From contig NZ_JACHWS010000002.1 in the NCBI RefSeq assembly GCF_014191505.1, positions 806,001 through 870,000 on the forward strand: 64,000 nt of DNA, read 5' to 3'. This DNA comes from Hoyosella altamirensis. Lineage in GTDB: Bacteria; Actinomycetota; Actinomycetes; Mycobacteriales; Mycobacteriaceae. The notes beneath the pieces are model-generated. The model ran no database searches and was not told where the DNA came from. It was given only the letters and a program-made list of their open reading frames with translations. The translations under genes and the position numbers were made by a program. Position 1 is the stretch's first letter. Every line of letters starts with the position of its first letter. Of the stretch, positions 54,734-63,814 are shown piece by piece.

Positions 54734-56347
54734 ATGCCGCATCCGCTGCGCGAGGCTCGCTCTTGGTGGGGATGGGGCGCCTCGCACGAGGAACTGTCTG
54801 AGAGGGAGACAGAGGCGCTGGTGGCTCGTGTGCAGGCCTTGCTTCCGGCGCACGACTTCAGCGATCACGCACCGCCCAATCCGGAAGCACTGCCAATCCC
54901 GTCTGCCCGGGTAAGTGCCCCGGGGTCACTCGTCGCTACTGCCAGCGATGACCCTGTGGACCGCCTCTCCCACGCTCGGGGCAAAGCGTTCCGGGACGTC
55001 ATCAGAAATCTGCACGGGGACGTGTCGAGTGTGCCGGATCTCGTTCTGCGGCCCCGAAACGAGCAAGACATCGTGGACGTTCTCGATTGGTGTTCATCGG
55101 CCGCGATCGCGGTCATTCCCTATGGCGGCGGCAGCTCAGTGGTCGGTGGCGTGGAACCCCGGTTCGACGGCCCGGCGGTGAGCCTGGATCTCGTGCATCT
55201 GAACCAGGTTCTGGAGATCGACGATGTCAGCCGCGCCGCACGTGTCCAGGCAGGTATTTACGGTCCCGCGCTGGAGGACCAGCTTCGGCCGGAAGGATTG
55301 ACACTGCGGCACTTCCCGCAGTCTTTCGCCTACTCCACTCTCGGCGGGTGGCTCGCCACCCGCGCCGGTGGCCACTTTGCGACCTTGTATACGCATATCG
55401 ACGACCTGACCGAGTCGTTGCGTGTGGTGACTCCGGCCGGTGTCAGCGAATCACGACGCCTGCCTGGCTCCGGCGCGGGCCCGTCACCGGACCGGATGTT
55501 CCTCGGTTCTGAGGGCATCCTCGGTGTCATCACCGAGGCGTGGATGCGTGTGCAGAACCGACCGAAGTGGCAGGTCACCGCATCGATCACATTCGAGACC
55601 TACGCCGCTGCGGTCGCGGCGACCCGCGCGATCGCCCAGTCCGGCCTGTACCCGGCGAACTGTCGGCTGCTCGATCCGGCCGAGGCGTTCATCAACGCCG
55701 GAGTAAGCACGACCGGCGGGTTGCTCATCATCGCGTTCGAGTCGGCCGACCACCCGGTCGACGCATGGCTGAACCGGGCGATCGATATCGCGACGAGCCA
55801 TCGCGGCCAGGTGGCCGCGAAGAACCCCGCGTCGCGGACAGGCAGGGATAAATCGACCGGCGATTCTGCCGCTGCCTGGAAGTCGTCATTCCTGAGGATG
55901 CCGTACCAGCGCGATGCGCTCGCCCGTCGCTCCATGATCGTCGAAACCTTCGAAACCGCCTGCACTTGGGACAACTTCGAACGTTTCCATGCCGCGGTCA
56001 CCTCGGCGGCGAACACCGCGCTCGCCGAGGTGTGCGGCGGCGGCGTCGTGACCTGCCGGTTCACCCATGTGTACCCAGATGGGCCTGCCCCGTACTACGG
56101 GATATACGCGCCCGGACGCTGGGGAAGCTCGCTTGCTCAATGGGACGACATCAAAGCGGCCGTATCAGAGGTCATCAACGCCTGCGGCGGCACCATCACC
56201 CATCATCATGCGGTCGGCCGTGATCATCGTCCCTGGTACGACCGGCAACGCCCAGAACCGTTCGCTGCCGCACTTGCCGCCGCCAAGTCCGCTCTGGACC
56301 CGGCCGCTATCCTCAACCCCGGAGTTCTCATCCCCACAGTCGGGTGA
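54734..56347 (+). CDS. FAD-linked oxidase, alkyldihydroxyacetonephosphate synthase-like
   Basis: 537 residues. The start MPHPLREARSWWGWG, the FAD-binding PCMH domain (VLRPRNEQDIVDVLDWCSSA, VIPYGGGSSVVGGVEP, LRHFPQSFAYSTLGGWLATRAGGHFATLYTHIDD, MFLGSEGILGVITEAWMRVQ) and C-terminal THHHAVGRDHRPWY match the actinobacterial AgpS-like family (Rv3107c). True ADAPS makes ether lipids; in these bacteria the substrate is not proven and lactate/glycolate-type oxidation is an alternative. ATG 54734 has AAGGGGAC upstream. Confidence 0.85.
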   Translation: MPHPLREARSWWGWGASHEELSERETEALVARVQALLPAHDFSDHAPPNPEALPIPSARVSAPGSLVATASDDPVDRLSHARGKAFRDVIRNLHGDVSSVPDLVLRPRNEQDIVDVLDWCSSAAIAVIPYGGGSSVVGGVEPRFDGPAVSLDLVHLNQVLEIDDVSRAARVQAGIYGPALEDQLRPEGLTLRHFPQSFAYSTLGGWLATRAGGHFATLYTHIDDLTESLRVVTPAGVSESRRLPGSGAGPSPDRMFLGSEGILGVITEAWMRVQNRPKWQVTASITFETYAAAVAATRAIAQSGLYPANCRLLDPAEAFINAGVSTTGGLLIIAFESADHPVDAWLNRAIDIATSHRGQVAAKNPASRTGRDKSTGDSAAAWKSSFLRMPYQRDALARRSMIVETFETACTWDNFERFHAAVTSAANTALAEVCGGGVVTCRFTHVYPDGPAPYYGIYAPGRWGSSLAQWDDIKAAVSEVINACGGTITHHHAVGRDHRPWYDRQRPEPFAAALAAAKSALDPAAILNPGVLIPTVG

Positions 56348-56450
56348 GCCACCCGAAGCTGACCCGCGCTCTTTCGCATCCACCGATCGGCTGATTCTCG
56401 CCCCGAAATAGCCGATCGTCTTCGCCGATGCCTCCGACAAGACTGGCATC

Positions 56451-57617
56451 ATGAGCAGCCCCGTTGTGTATCCTTCCAGCAAGTTCGGGTCTACCACCAG
56501 CAAGCGTGCGCTCGCACCCGACCTCGCGCGCGGGCTGATGCTTGGTCTGATCGCCCTCGCGAACGTTGGGCTCTACCTCTACGCGCGCGAGTACGGGTTC
56601 CGGCAGCAGATTGTCGAGAGCGAGCCCATAAACCAGCTGACCCGAGCCTTGACGACGCTACTTGTGGATGGGCGCGCCTATCCGTTGTTCGCGGCACTGT
56701 TCGCGTTCGGAATGATGCAGATCTACCAGAATCAGCAGCGGCGAGGTGTACTTCTTCGTCGCTGCGGCTGGCTCGCCGTGTTCGGGCTCATCCATGCAGC
56801 GCTGCTGTTTCCGGGCGATATTCTGGGCACATACGCACTGGTCGGATTAATGGTCGTTGCGTTGCGTAATGCGTCTGATCGGGCATTGTTGTGCTGGGCG
56901 GCCGGATGGTTCGCGGCGACCGGGCTGATCGCGGCGGCGATCAACTACGATGTTGGTCCGCATGAGGACCGCCACTACATGTGGTCCTTCACAATGGACG
57001 AACCATTACAGGCCCTGGGGTGGAGGCTCATCGACTGGCTGCACGTACCCTTCGGTGTCACTGGAGTGTTCAGCGCCGCGATGGTCGGCATGTGGGCGGC
57101 ACGTCACGGTATCCTTCACAATCCCGGAAACCATCTGCATCTGCTGCTGATTACCGCGGTCGCGGGGCTGAGCCTGGGGTTCGCCGGTGCAGCTCCAGCC
57201 GCGTTTGTCGCGGGCGGCCTTTGGGCGCCTGACACTGGCGCGCTGATCGGAGCCCTGCATGCGGTAACTGGAATCCTCGGGGGTATCGGATACCTTGCCG
57301 CGATCACACTGTTCGCGCAACACCTGCAGCAGCGCTCGGGTTACGTCACTGCAGCGCTGGCCGCGTGCGGTGCCCGCTCCTTGACCTGCTACCTGGCTCA
57401 ATCGTTTGTTTTCGTGGCGCTGTTCGTTCCCTACACGCTCGGGCTGGGTGCGACGATCGGCAGTGCGGCGGCCGCTCTCATCGCGCTCTGCACCTGGGTC
57501 GCGACGGTTGTCGCCGCTTGGGTGATGGCGCGGTGTCACTACGCGGGCCCGGCGGAGATTGCGATCCGGCGGCTCACGTACCGGACACCGCGAGCGTCTG
57601 TCAGGCTGGAGTCGTGA
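56451..57617 (+). CDS. DUF418/YeiB-like polytopic membrane protein
   Basis: 388 residues with about 9-10 membrane helices. It begins with a short cytoplasmic tail and APDLARGLMLGLIALANVGLYLY, then RAYPLFAALFAFGMMQIY and the C-terminal CGARSLTCYLAQSFVFVALF, all typical of the DUF418/YeiB family. Function unknown; family members are proposed transporters or acyltransferase-like proteins. Its stop overlaps the start of the sensor kinase (GTGA), so it belongs to the two-component operon and may be its sensory partner. Confidence 0.82.
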   Translation: MSSPVVYPSSKFGSTTSKRALAPDLARGLMLGLIALANVGLYLYAREYGFRQQIVESEPINQLTRALTTLLVDGRAYPLFAALFAFGMMQIYQNQQRRGVLLRRCGWLAVFGLIHAALLFPGDILGTYALVGLMVVALRNASDRALLCWAAGWFAATGLIAAAINYDVGPHEDRHYMWSFTMDEPLQALGWRLIDWLHVPFGVTGVFSAAMVGMWAARHGILHNPGNHLHLLLITAVAGLSLGFAGAAPAAFVAGGLWAPDTGALIGALHAVTGILGGIGYLAAITLFAQHLQQRSGYVTAALAACGARSLTCYLAQSFVFVALFVPYTLGLGATIGSAAAALIALCTWVATVVAAWVMARCHYAGPAEIAIRRLTYRTPRASVRLES

Positions 57618-58894
57618 CGACACCTCGTTGGTCGCCCGCCGCGGAGGTACCCGGTGGCGCAGCTGTCGATCGCGCAGACACCACTGAACGCTACGACCTG
57701 TGGTGGAACCGCCTGTGGAACGCGCTCCCGTACACCGCTTTCGCGCTGACCGTCGTGGTTGCGCTGGCACGGGTGGGTGCGCCGCTCGGGCCACGTCTTA
57801 CGGCGGTGGCCATCGTCGGCGTAGCGACAGTGTGGCACTGGTGGTGGGTGACGCGGCACCCACAGTGGCAGGAGCGCGTACCCCTGCCGATGCTGGTGTA
57901 CTTCGTCGGCTTGCTCGCATTGACCGCAGCCGGATTAATCGTTGATGAGGCGCTCATCGTGCTTCTAGTGGCGTGCTTTGCCATCAGTTTCGTCGTGCTT
58001 CCCGGCAAGTTCGCCTACCTAGGAGTTCTAGCTACTGCCGCAGCTCTCCCACCGGTCTGGTCGTACGGCGATCTCGCTGCGCCGTGGCACGTCCGGATGA
58101 CGTTGTTCGCATCGTCCGCAGCCCTCGCCGCCGGTATCGGCTTCGCGATTCGGCACATGGAGGCAGAAGCAGCGCGACGTGCAGAGGCGAACCGTCAGCT
58201 TCGTACTCTCCTTGCGCGCAACGCGATGCTGAGCGAGCGGGTCGCCGAACGTGAACGCGCGGCCGGGGCGGCAGCGGAGCGTGAGCGGGTGGCGCGGTCG
58301 ATCCACGACACCCTCGCGCAGGGGCTGGCGGCCATCAATGCTCAGCTGAGCGCCGCAGAGGCTGAACTTGACCTTGCTCATCCCATATATCGGAGAGTCG
58401 TCGTCGCTCGTGACCAAGCTCGCGAAAGCTTGCGTGAAGCCCGCAGATCAATAGACGCGCTCCGCCCGTCCGCGCTCGAATCTGCCGAGCTCGATTCGGC
58501 GATAGAGGAACTGGTGAGCGTGTGGAACGAGCGTCACGGCATGGACGCCCGGTTCACGGTCACCGGCAGGCCATTCCCCTTGTCGCACGACGCGGAGGAC
58601 GCACTGGTGCGGGCGCTGCAAGAAGGCCTCGCGAATATCCACAAGCATTCTCGCGCGCGGAGCGTGTCCGTATCCCTGTCGTACGGGACAGGCGGTGTGC
58701 TGCTGGACGTCGGCGACGACGGCGTCGGGTTTCAGGAGCGGGCTGTTCCCCGGTCAAGCTTCGGCCTCGAGGCGATGCGTCAATGGGTCCGTGACGCGGG
58801 CGGTGCGGTGTTCGTGGAATCGGCGCCGGGTGAGGGAACCACGGTGAGTGTCCGGATGCCAGCACACACGTCCGCGGCCGACGAGAATGACTGA
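57614..58894 (+). CDS. Sensor histidine kinase, NarL-system type
   Basis: 426 residues from GTG 57614, which overlaps the preceding stop by four bases; the frame is open to 57365 only as a shadow of the membrane-protein gene. Five or six membrane helices (residues 35-185) lead to a coiled linker and a HisKA_3 domain (ERERVARSIHDTLAQGLAAI, His 231). The HATPase domain has the N box ALQEGLANIHKHS, G1 DDGVGFQ and G2 FGLEAMRQW, G3 PGEGTT. It would phosphorylate the regulator encoded next, with which it overlaps by eight bases. Confidence 0.92.
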   Translation: MTTPRWSPAAEVPGGAAVDRADTTERYDLWWNRLWNALPYTAFALTVVVALARVGAPLGPRLTAVAIVGVATVWHWWWVTRHPQWQERVPLPMLVYFVGLLALTAAGLIVDEALIVLLVACFAISFVVLPGKFAYLGVLATAAALPPVWSYGDLAAPWHVRMTLFASSAALAAGIGFAIRHMEAEAARRAEANRQLRTLLARNAMLSERVAERERAAGAAAERERVARSIHDTLAQGLAAINAQLSAAEAELDLAHPIYRRVVVARDQARESLREARRSIDALRPSALESAELDSAIEELVSVWNERHGMDARFTVTGRPFPLSHDAEDALVRALQEGLANIHKHSRARSVSVSLSYGTGGVLLDVGDDGVGFQERAVPRSSFGLEAMRQWVRDAGGAVFVESAPGEGTTVSVRMPAHTSAADEND

Positions 58895-59543
58895 CGTGGC
58901 TGCGATCAGGATTGTTATTGCCGACGACCATCCTGTGGTTCGTGACGGGATTCGGGCGATGCTGTGCAGCCAAGGTGATTTCGATGTAGTTGGTGAGGCT
59001 GCAAACACGGAGGAGGCACTCCTCGTGGTCGCGCGGAAGCAACCGGACCTGCTGCTCACTGACTTGCGGATGCCAGGCGGGGGTGTCGAACTGATTCGGG
59101 AAGTCCGCGTACGGTTCCCAAACACGCATATCGTCGTATTGTCCACGTTCAGCAGCAGTGACGACGTGCGGTCTGCGATCGAAGCTGGAGCTCACGGGTA
59201 TCTGCTCAAAGACCTTGGCCGCGCGGAGCTCGCTGACGGGATCCGGGCGGTGGCAGCGGGGCAGACGCGCCTGGCGCAAGCTGCGTCAGCCAGCCTCATC
59301 CGGGCAATGCAGGCCTCCCATGAGGGGTTAGCGCCCCGCGAGCGGGAGATCCTTTCAATGGTCGCAGATGGTTTGACCAACCGGCAGATTGCCAGAAAGC
59401 TGCTCATCTCCGAAGCCACTGTGAAGACTCACCTGCAGCATCTGTACAGCAAATTGGATGTGCGCGACCGTGCTTCGGCGGTGGCTTCGGGCTACAAGCT
59501 GGGGTTACTGCCCGGAGGGTCGGAGGCTGGTGACGGCATTTAG
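58887..59543 (+). CDS. Response regulator, NarL/LuxR type
   Basis: 218 residues. Receiver: IVIADDHPVVRDGIRAML, phospho-acceptor Asp 59 in LLLTDLRMPGG, VVLSTFSS and GYLLKDLGR. HTH: LAPREREILSMVADGLTNRQIARKLLISEATVKTHLQHLYSKL. ATG 58887 overlaps the kinase stop. This is a typical NarL-type partner; targets unknown, perhaps the DUF418-like gene of its own operon. Confidence 0.94.
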   Translation: MTDVAAIRIVIADDHPVVRDGIRAMLCSQGDFDVVGEAANTEEALLVVARKQPDLLLTDLRMPGGGVELIREVRVRFPNTHIVVLSTFSSSDDVRSAIEAGAHGYLLKDLGRAELADGIRAVAAGQTRLAQAASASLIRAMQASHEGLAPREREILSMVADGLTNRQIARKLLISEATVKTHLQHLYSKLDVRDRASAVASGYKLGLLPGGSEAGDGI

Positions 59544-59574
59544 CGCGCATTTTTTTGGATCGCGTTTCTGTCTG

Positions 59575-61032
59575 TCATCCAATGCGGCGCAGCGACGGCC
59601 ACACGGCGTCCCACTGCGCTGAACGATCGGTGCATAACCATACCGGTCGTCCCTGTTCGTCATTGTCAAGATTCACCTGGTTGTCGATCGTCGCGGCGTG
59701 CTGGAGATTGTTGCAAAGCCCTCTCAGCATGTCTTCCGGATAACCCACGGCGAGGAACGGTGCGTCGCGTTCCGGGGGAGGTCCCCACGACCAGTAACTG
59801 TTGTGCCCACTGAACACGGGAATGTGCGGCAGGAATTTTTCGATCGCTCCTGCCTCACCGTAGTTCCCCGCAAGGACGATCGTCCCGGTGTCCTCTGTTC
59901 CGCGGTGCGCGGCGTCGATTGTGGCAGTGAATTCGCGCCAGCCAATGGTTTCTCCAGCGTCGTAGTTGATTGCTGGAATGGGCGTCTTGTGCAGTTCCGC
60001 GGCGGGGACAATAGGGAGGAACAGCAGCGCGGAGGTCACCGCGGTCGTCACTACAGCGAGAACTGCAAGACCACGCCGCACGGCAGAATGCAGCCACCGG
60101 ATGACGGGCTCCGCGCCGGCCGCAAGCAGAACGGGGTACATGCCGGCGAGGTAGTAGGGTTTACCGCCCGCCACCAGAAATATCACTGCTAGCAGGAAGT
60201 ACGCGATTGCAAAGAATCGCCACGATCGCATCCTGGGGTCGTGCAGCAGCCTCCAGATTCCCGCAAGCCAAATCGGTGCGAGCAGTGGGCCAATCAGAAC
60301 GAGCTGAAATGGCAGGAACAGCCACCGCGACTCACTCGTCCCGGAGCCGCCTGCCGCAATCGATTCCGACAATTCGAACTGGGGCCACCCGTTCGCTGCT
60401 TGCCACCAGATATTCGGCAGCGCGATCAACACCGTAAGCGTGACGCCACCCCACATCCAGGGATCGCGCAGGACAGTGCGCGGCCCGACTATCACGATGG
60501 CGGCGACCAGCGCTGCGAGGAAGAACACCACGAGCGACTTGGTGAGCAATCCGATTCCTGCGACTGCGCCGACGGCCAACCAGCGCGATCCCTGGACCTT
60601 GACCGCCCGAATGACCAGCCAGCACAGCAGCGCCCAGACCAGCAGGTCGAATGTGCTCGTGGAGAGCAAGTGACCAACCGCGATGAGAACCGCTGATGCC
60701 GCCATCGCCGCTGCTGCCAGCACCTGCCCCCAACGTCCCGCCCCGAATTCTCTTGCGATGAGCGCAGTCACGACAACAACCGCGCTCGCCGCTACCGCCG
60801 ATGGGATGCGCAGCGCGACCAGCGAGCCGCCAGACAGCGAATCGAGCATGTACGCGAGCAGTGGCACGAGGGGTGGCTGATCCGCGTACCCGACGGCCGG
60901 GCGGCTTCCAGCGGCAATGAAGTACAGCTCGTCTCGGTGATAGCCATACCCACCTGCCGCGGCGCACAGTGCGATGAACAGGACGGCTGCGATCGCTGCC
61001 GTTCCGCGCCAGGCAAATCGTGGACGCTCCAC
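59575..61032 (-). CDS. GT39/ArnT-like glycosyltransferase, polytopic
   Basis: 485 residues with about 11 membrane helices. The first loop YGYHRDELYFIAAGSRPAVGYADQPPLVPLLAYM has the Asp/Glu pair of GT-C/PMT_2 enzymes. Later GHLLSTSTFDLLVWALLCWLVIRA and GIGLLTKSLVVFF follow the same family, with a C-terminal soluble domain of about 110 residues. It transfers a sugar from a polyprenyl phosphate; acceptor unknown. GTG 61032 lies six bases after TAAGGT, so a leaderless start is likely. Confidence 0.85.
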   Translation of the reverse strand: MERPRFAWRGTAAIAAVLFIALCAAAGGYGYHRDELYFIAAGSRPAVGYADQPPLVPLLAYMLDSLSGGSLVALRIPSAVAASAVVVVTALIAREFGAGRWGQVLAAAAMAASAVLIAVGHLLSTSTFDLLVWALLCWLVIRAVKVQGSRWLAVGAVAGIGLLTKSLVVFFLAALVAAIVIVGPRTVLRDPWMWGGVTLTVLIALPNIWWQAANGWPQFELSESIAAGGSGTSESRWLFLPFQLVLIGPLLAPIWLAGIWRLLHDPRMRSWRFFAIAYFLLAVIFLVAGGKPYYLAGMYPVLLAAGAEPVIRWLHSAVRRGLAVLAVVTTAVTSALLFLPIVPAAELHKTPIPAINYDAGETIGWREFTATIDAAHRGTEDTGTIVLAGNYGEAGAIEKFLPHIPVFSGHNSYWSWGPPPERDAPFLAVGYPEDMLRGLCNNLQHAATIDNQVNLDNDEQGRPVWLCTDRSAQWDAVWPSLRRIG

Positions 61033-61038
61033 GTAAGA

Positions 61039-61044
61039 ACCTTA
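61039..61044 (-). promoter_or_regulatory. -10 box of the GT39-like gene (leaderless start)
   Basis: TAAGGT on the minus strand ends six bases before the GTG at 61032. Confidence 0.5.
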
Positions 61045-61129
61045 TCTACGTTGGATGCTCACTTGCCGTGGTTGTGGCATCAGAACGACGCGACTACCGG
61101 ATAGCGAGGGGTCAGGACTCGAGTCGGTC

Positions 61130-61186
61130 TGCCAGCTCCCTGCGCTTGAGTACATGCGCCGCGGTGACATGCTCACCGTTCAGGAA
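61130..61186 (+). pseudogene. Fragment of a serine recombinase gene
   Basis: The bases encode PALEYMRRGDMLTVQEV, which matches the segment AALEYLRPAGMLTV of the recombinase at the right edge and continues with the QEV expected next in that family. The rest of the gene is absent on both sides. It looks like a scar left by a rearranged or lost mobile element. Confidence 0.6.
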
Positions 61187-61197
61187 GTGACTGCTCT

Positions 61198-61553
61198 GTG
61201 CTGTATTGCCTGCACTATCGGTGGCTCCGTGACGAGGACCGTCCCTGGTATGTGCAGGTGATGGAAGGCGCTGCCGAGGTGGCTCGTGTCGAGCTGGATA
61301 ACCCTGGCGGTATCAACCCGGACTACGCAGGGGTGCCGAAACTCTGTCCGGAACGGCTGGAGATTCAGTTCATCGAAGTGGCCAGTGCGGCGGGGGCCGC
61401 GGTATTGGAACCCAGGTGGTGCGCGCGCGGGAGCAGCGGCACGGGGATTGGCGGGACACGCACAGCTTCTGGGCATCCCTGGGGTGGGAGCGGTTCGAGC
61501 ACGGAGAGGGTGAGAAGATCCACCGGCCACTGTTCATCCAGCCGGCACTGTGA
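61198..61553 (+). pseudogene. GNAT acetyltransferase gene with a frameshift
   Basis: Codons from about 61198 read LHYRWLRDEDRPWYVQVMEG and LEIQFIEVASAA, a GNAT N-terminal half. At the G5 run at 61392-61396 the frame is lost; resuming one base off from 61395 gives GRGIGTQVVRAREQRHGDW and FWASLGWERFEHGEGEKIHRPLF to the stop at 61551. GRGIGT is the acetyl-CoA pyrophosphate loop. A single missing base explains it. It is either a real pseudogene or a sequence error at the G run. Confidence 0.65.
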
Positions 61554-61893
61554 ATGGCTGATTTTTGCCGGCCCCCTTGTGCCGCGATTCTGCGCAAATG
61601 TGCAGGCAGCCTGGTCGAACGGGGTGTTTATGCGCAACGATCCATGCAGGGGAGGCTCTTCTTCCGTAAGGACTGGACTTCGGGCTGGCGAACGCATCCC
61701 ACAACAGCTCCCTCAGGGGTGACACACTTCGCGGAGGCAATGGGCGGACTGTTGCTGACGACGGGAGTGCTCTGCACGAGTTACGTCCCGACTGCTGCAA
61801 CCCCAGTCTTCTGAATCCAGCTACCCTTATTCGGGCGCGTACGATCAGATTCAAAATGGGATCGCAACAGATCGCGCGCGCCCTGGAGATGTT
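61554..61893. other. Gap with no convincing gene
   Basis: A 340-base stretch. Short frames on both strands have no recognisable protein and no good start. It may be debris of the same rearrangement as the neighbouring pseudogenes. Confidence 0.4.
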
Positions 61894-62478
61894 ATGCGGT
61901 GGTTAGGTCACAACAGGCACTGGTCAGTGCGGGAAAGCGATGGTGGGCTTCTCCTGCTGACGCTGCATCTCCGTGATCAACTGGGCTTTAATACCCAAAT
62001 TTCTGAACCTGTAATTCCGCGTCTGCATCCCCCTGTTGATACTCAGCTTGCTGAAGTGGACCCAGATGCTGCCGGAAGGTTCTTTTCGTACTGGATTCAG
62101 CGGGCAATTATTGAGATAGGCAAAGGGTTTCCAATCGAGCGTTACGAAGCCGTTTACTGGCACGACCAGCTAAGCCAGTTAGGCATCCCGGTCGATGCTC
62201 TGCGAAGCGCGCAGACGTGGCGAGAATGCCGAGGGAATGAGGCACGCTCAGTCACCAGCCGTGGGCCTGCTGCCGCTGGAGGGCCCACCAATCTCACGGC
62301 TGTGATCGAGAAGCTCCTGCAGGCACGCAGACTGTCGTCCTTCCACATCACACTCATCACGCTGCCGCTGGAAGAAGATTGGCAATACCGATCCGGGCAG
62401 GCGCTCTTCTTATCCCCATCACTGCGCAACAGCGATACCAGAATGGAGCAACTGCTCGAATCATTTCCGAGCCTGTGA
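61894..62478 (+). CDS. Hypothetical protein, possibly mobile-element cargo
   Basis: 194 residues, no membrane segment or signal peptide. ATG 61894 has GGAG five bases upstream, which supports translation. It contains RFFSYWIQRAIIEIGKGFPIERYEAVYW and LTAVIEKLLQARRLSSFHITLITLPL. I do not recognise a family. It lies between two serine recombinase sequences. Confidence 0.55.
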   Translation: MRWLGHNRHWSVRESDGGLLLLTLHLRDQLGFNTQISEPVIPRLHPPVDTQLAEVDPDAAGRFFSYWIQRAIIEIGKGFPIERYEAVYWHDQLSQLGIPVDALRSAQTWRECRGNEARSVTSRGPAAAGGPTNLTAVIEKLLQARRLSSFHITLITLPLEEDWQYRSGQALFLSPSLRNSDTRMEQLLESFPSL

Positions 62479-62761
62479 AAGGCTGCAGCCACACGTGTGG
62501 AAAGCCTCGGAGGTCGTCAAGCTCTCGTTTGGCGGAGTCCGCGCATATACGAAGGAGATTTCAAGCCGCGTACTCTGCGATGCAGAGTCGATCGTTATGT
62601 GTGGCGAGTTTGCGCTGCTGTGCAGCTTGTCCCGTTGCGCAGGCATCTCTTCCTGCGAGGCGCGCCCAGTCTCAGCCTGTTCGGGAAATGGAACGACGTC
62701 CCGGCCAGCGGCGTCTCATATACCTAGTACATACCGCACAGTAACGACCGGAGATTTGAGA

Positions 62762-63439
62762 ATGCTTAGTAAACGAGGCACAGCACAACTTTCGCTTTCT
62801 GTAACCTTCCTTGCGGCGTCACTGCTAACGGCGTGCACAACACAGCCAGCTCCTGCGGGTGAGGAAAACGGACCGACGGCTGCGCACTCTCACGGTGTAT
62901 GGACTTTCAACCGATTTGACCAGGAAGAACTTGCAGGATTTGCAGACGCCGTTTTTGTTGGGAGGGTGCTTGAGCAGTCTGGAAGTGAACAGACTGAATC
63001 ATCGCTGCCGCAAACGCAGTTCATCGTGAGCGTCCGATCCGCGCTCAAGGGTGACGTTCCTCAACGGGTGACTGTTAACCAGCAGGGCGGTGTAAACGAG
63101 GACACAGGCCAGCTGGAGCTTCTGGAAGGTGACACGCTCCTTGAGCCGGGCCGGACATACCTATTCGCTGGACGCTACACATCGCTGCACGACTGGTACA
63201 CCGTGGTTCCGCAAACTGGAAATGTCCTCCTGAATGCCCGCGAAGTCCAAGGTCTTGAACGGGCTGAGCAACAGCGAAATCAGTCGCTAGAACCCGAAGT
63301 GATACAGGAAATGCGTGCGGCGATCCGAAACGCAGTGCCGTTTGACGACCCCCAGCCCCGCAGGTACGGACAGGGGACTACGCCTCGGCCCGGTGACGTT
63401 CCCACCATCGAGCCGCTCCCAGAGCGCCCGCCTCGGTAA
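62762..63439 (+). CDS. Lipoprotein of unknown function
   Basis: 225 residues from ATG 62762 (GGAG upstream); the frame extends to 62495 without homology. Lipobox LLTAC (Cys 25) follows a short hydrophobic leader. The mature part has FADAVFVGRVLEQSGSEQ, LKGDVPQRVTVNQQGG and LLEPGRTYLFAGRYTSL, a beta-rich pattern seen in small secreted proteins of actinobacteria, ending in a Pro/Arg-rich tail. Function unknown. Confidence 0.68.
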   Translation: MLSKRGTAQLSLSVTFLAASLLTACTTQPAPAGEENGPTAAHSHGVWTFNRFDQEELAGFADAVFVGRVLEQSGSEQTESSLPQTQFIVSVRSALKGDVPQRVTVNQQGGVNEDTGQLELLEGDTLLEPGRTYLFAGRYTSLHDWYTVVPQTGNVLLNAREVQGLERAEQQRNQSLEPEVIQEMRAAIRNAVPFDDPQPRRYGQGTTPRPGDVPTIEPLPERPPR

Positions 63440-63814
63440 GCCCAACCGTGCTGCTGTGCTCGAGTGTTGTGGTTTCGGGGCTGCAGTGGTCAATCTCGCC
63501 GCGATCAGTGCCGCGCGGGACGAGGTCCGTAAGACTTGCAGCAACTGAAAGTGGCAGGAGCTGGCCGCCCTTAGAGCCGTTTCCCATGCTTCTAGCTGCT
63601 TTCCGGTGAGGTCACGCCGCCGATCGCCCCGATGAGTTCAGGAACCTGGCCAAGGTCACAGGGCCGTTCGGAAATCGGCCGTCTACCGAACACGAAAACA
63701 CTGCCGCACCCGACACGCCATTCTCGCAGGAACCGGTGTTCGGGAACCCGTTCATTTCGAGTAGTGCCCGAGTAGGTTGTGGAACACGTTTGCTGAACGT
63801 GCGGAGGGTTGTGG
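63440..63814. other. Gap upstream of the recombinase gene
   Basis: A 375-base stretch without a convincing gene on either strand. Resolvase-type recombinases often have their recombination site just upstream, and short inverted repeats such as TTCGGGAACCCG near 63747 occur here, but I cannot define a site. Confidence 0.35.

Noticed and set aside
57365-57613. N-terminal extension of the sensor kinase to 57365
   Set aside because: It overlaps 250 bases of the DUF418-like gene and looks like its shadow; GTG 57614 gives the usual four-base overlap.
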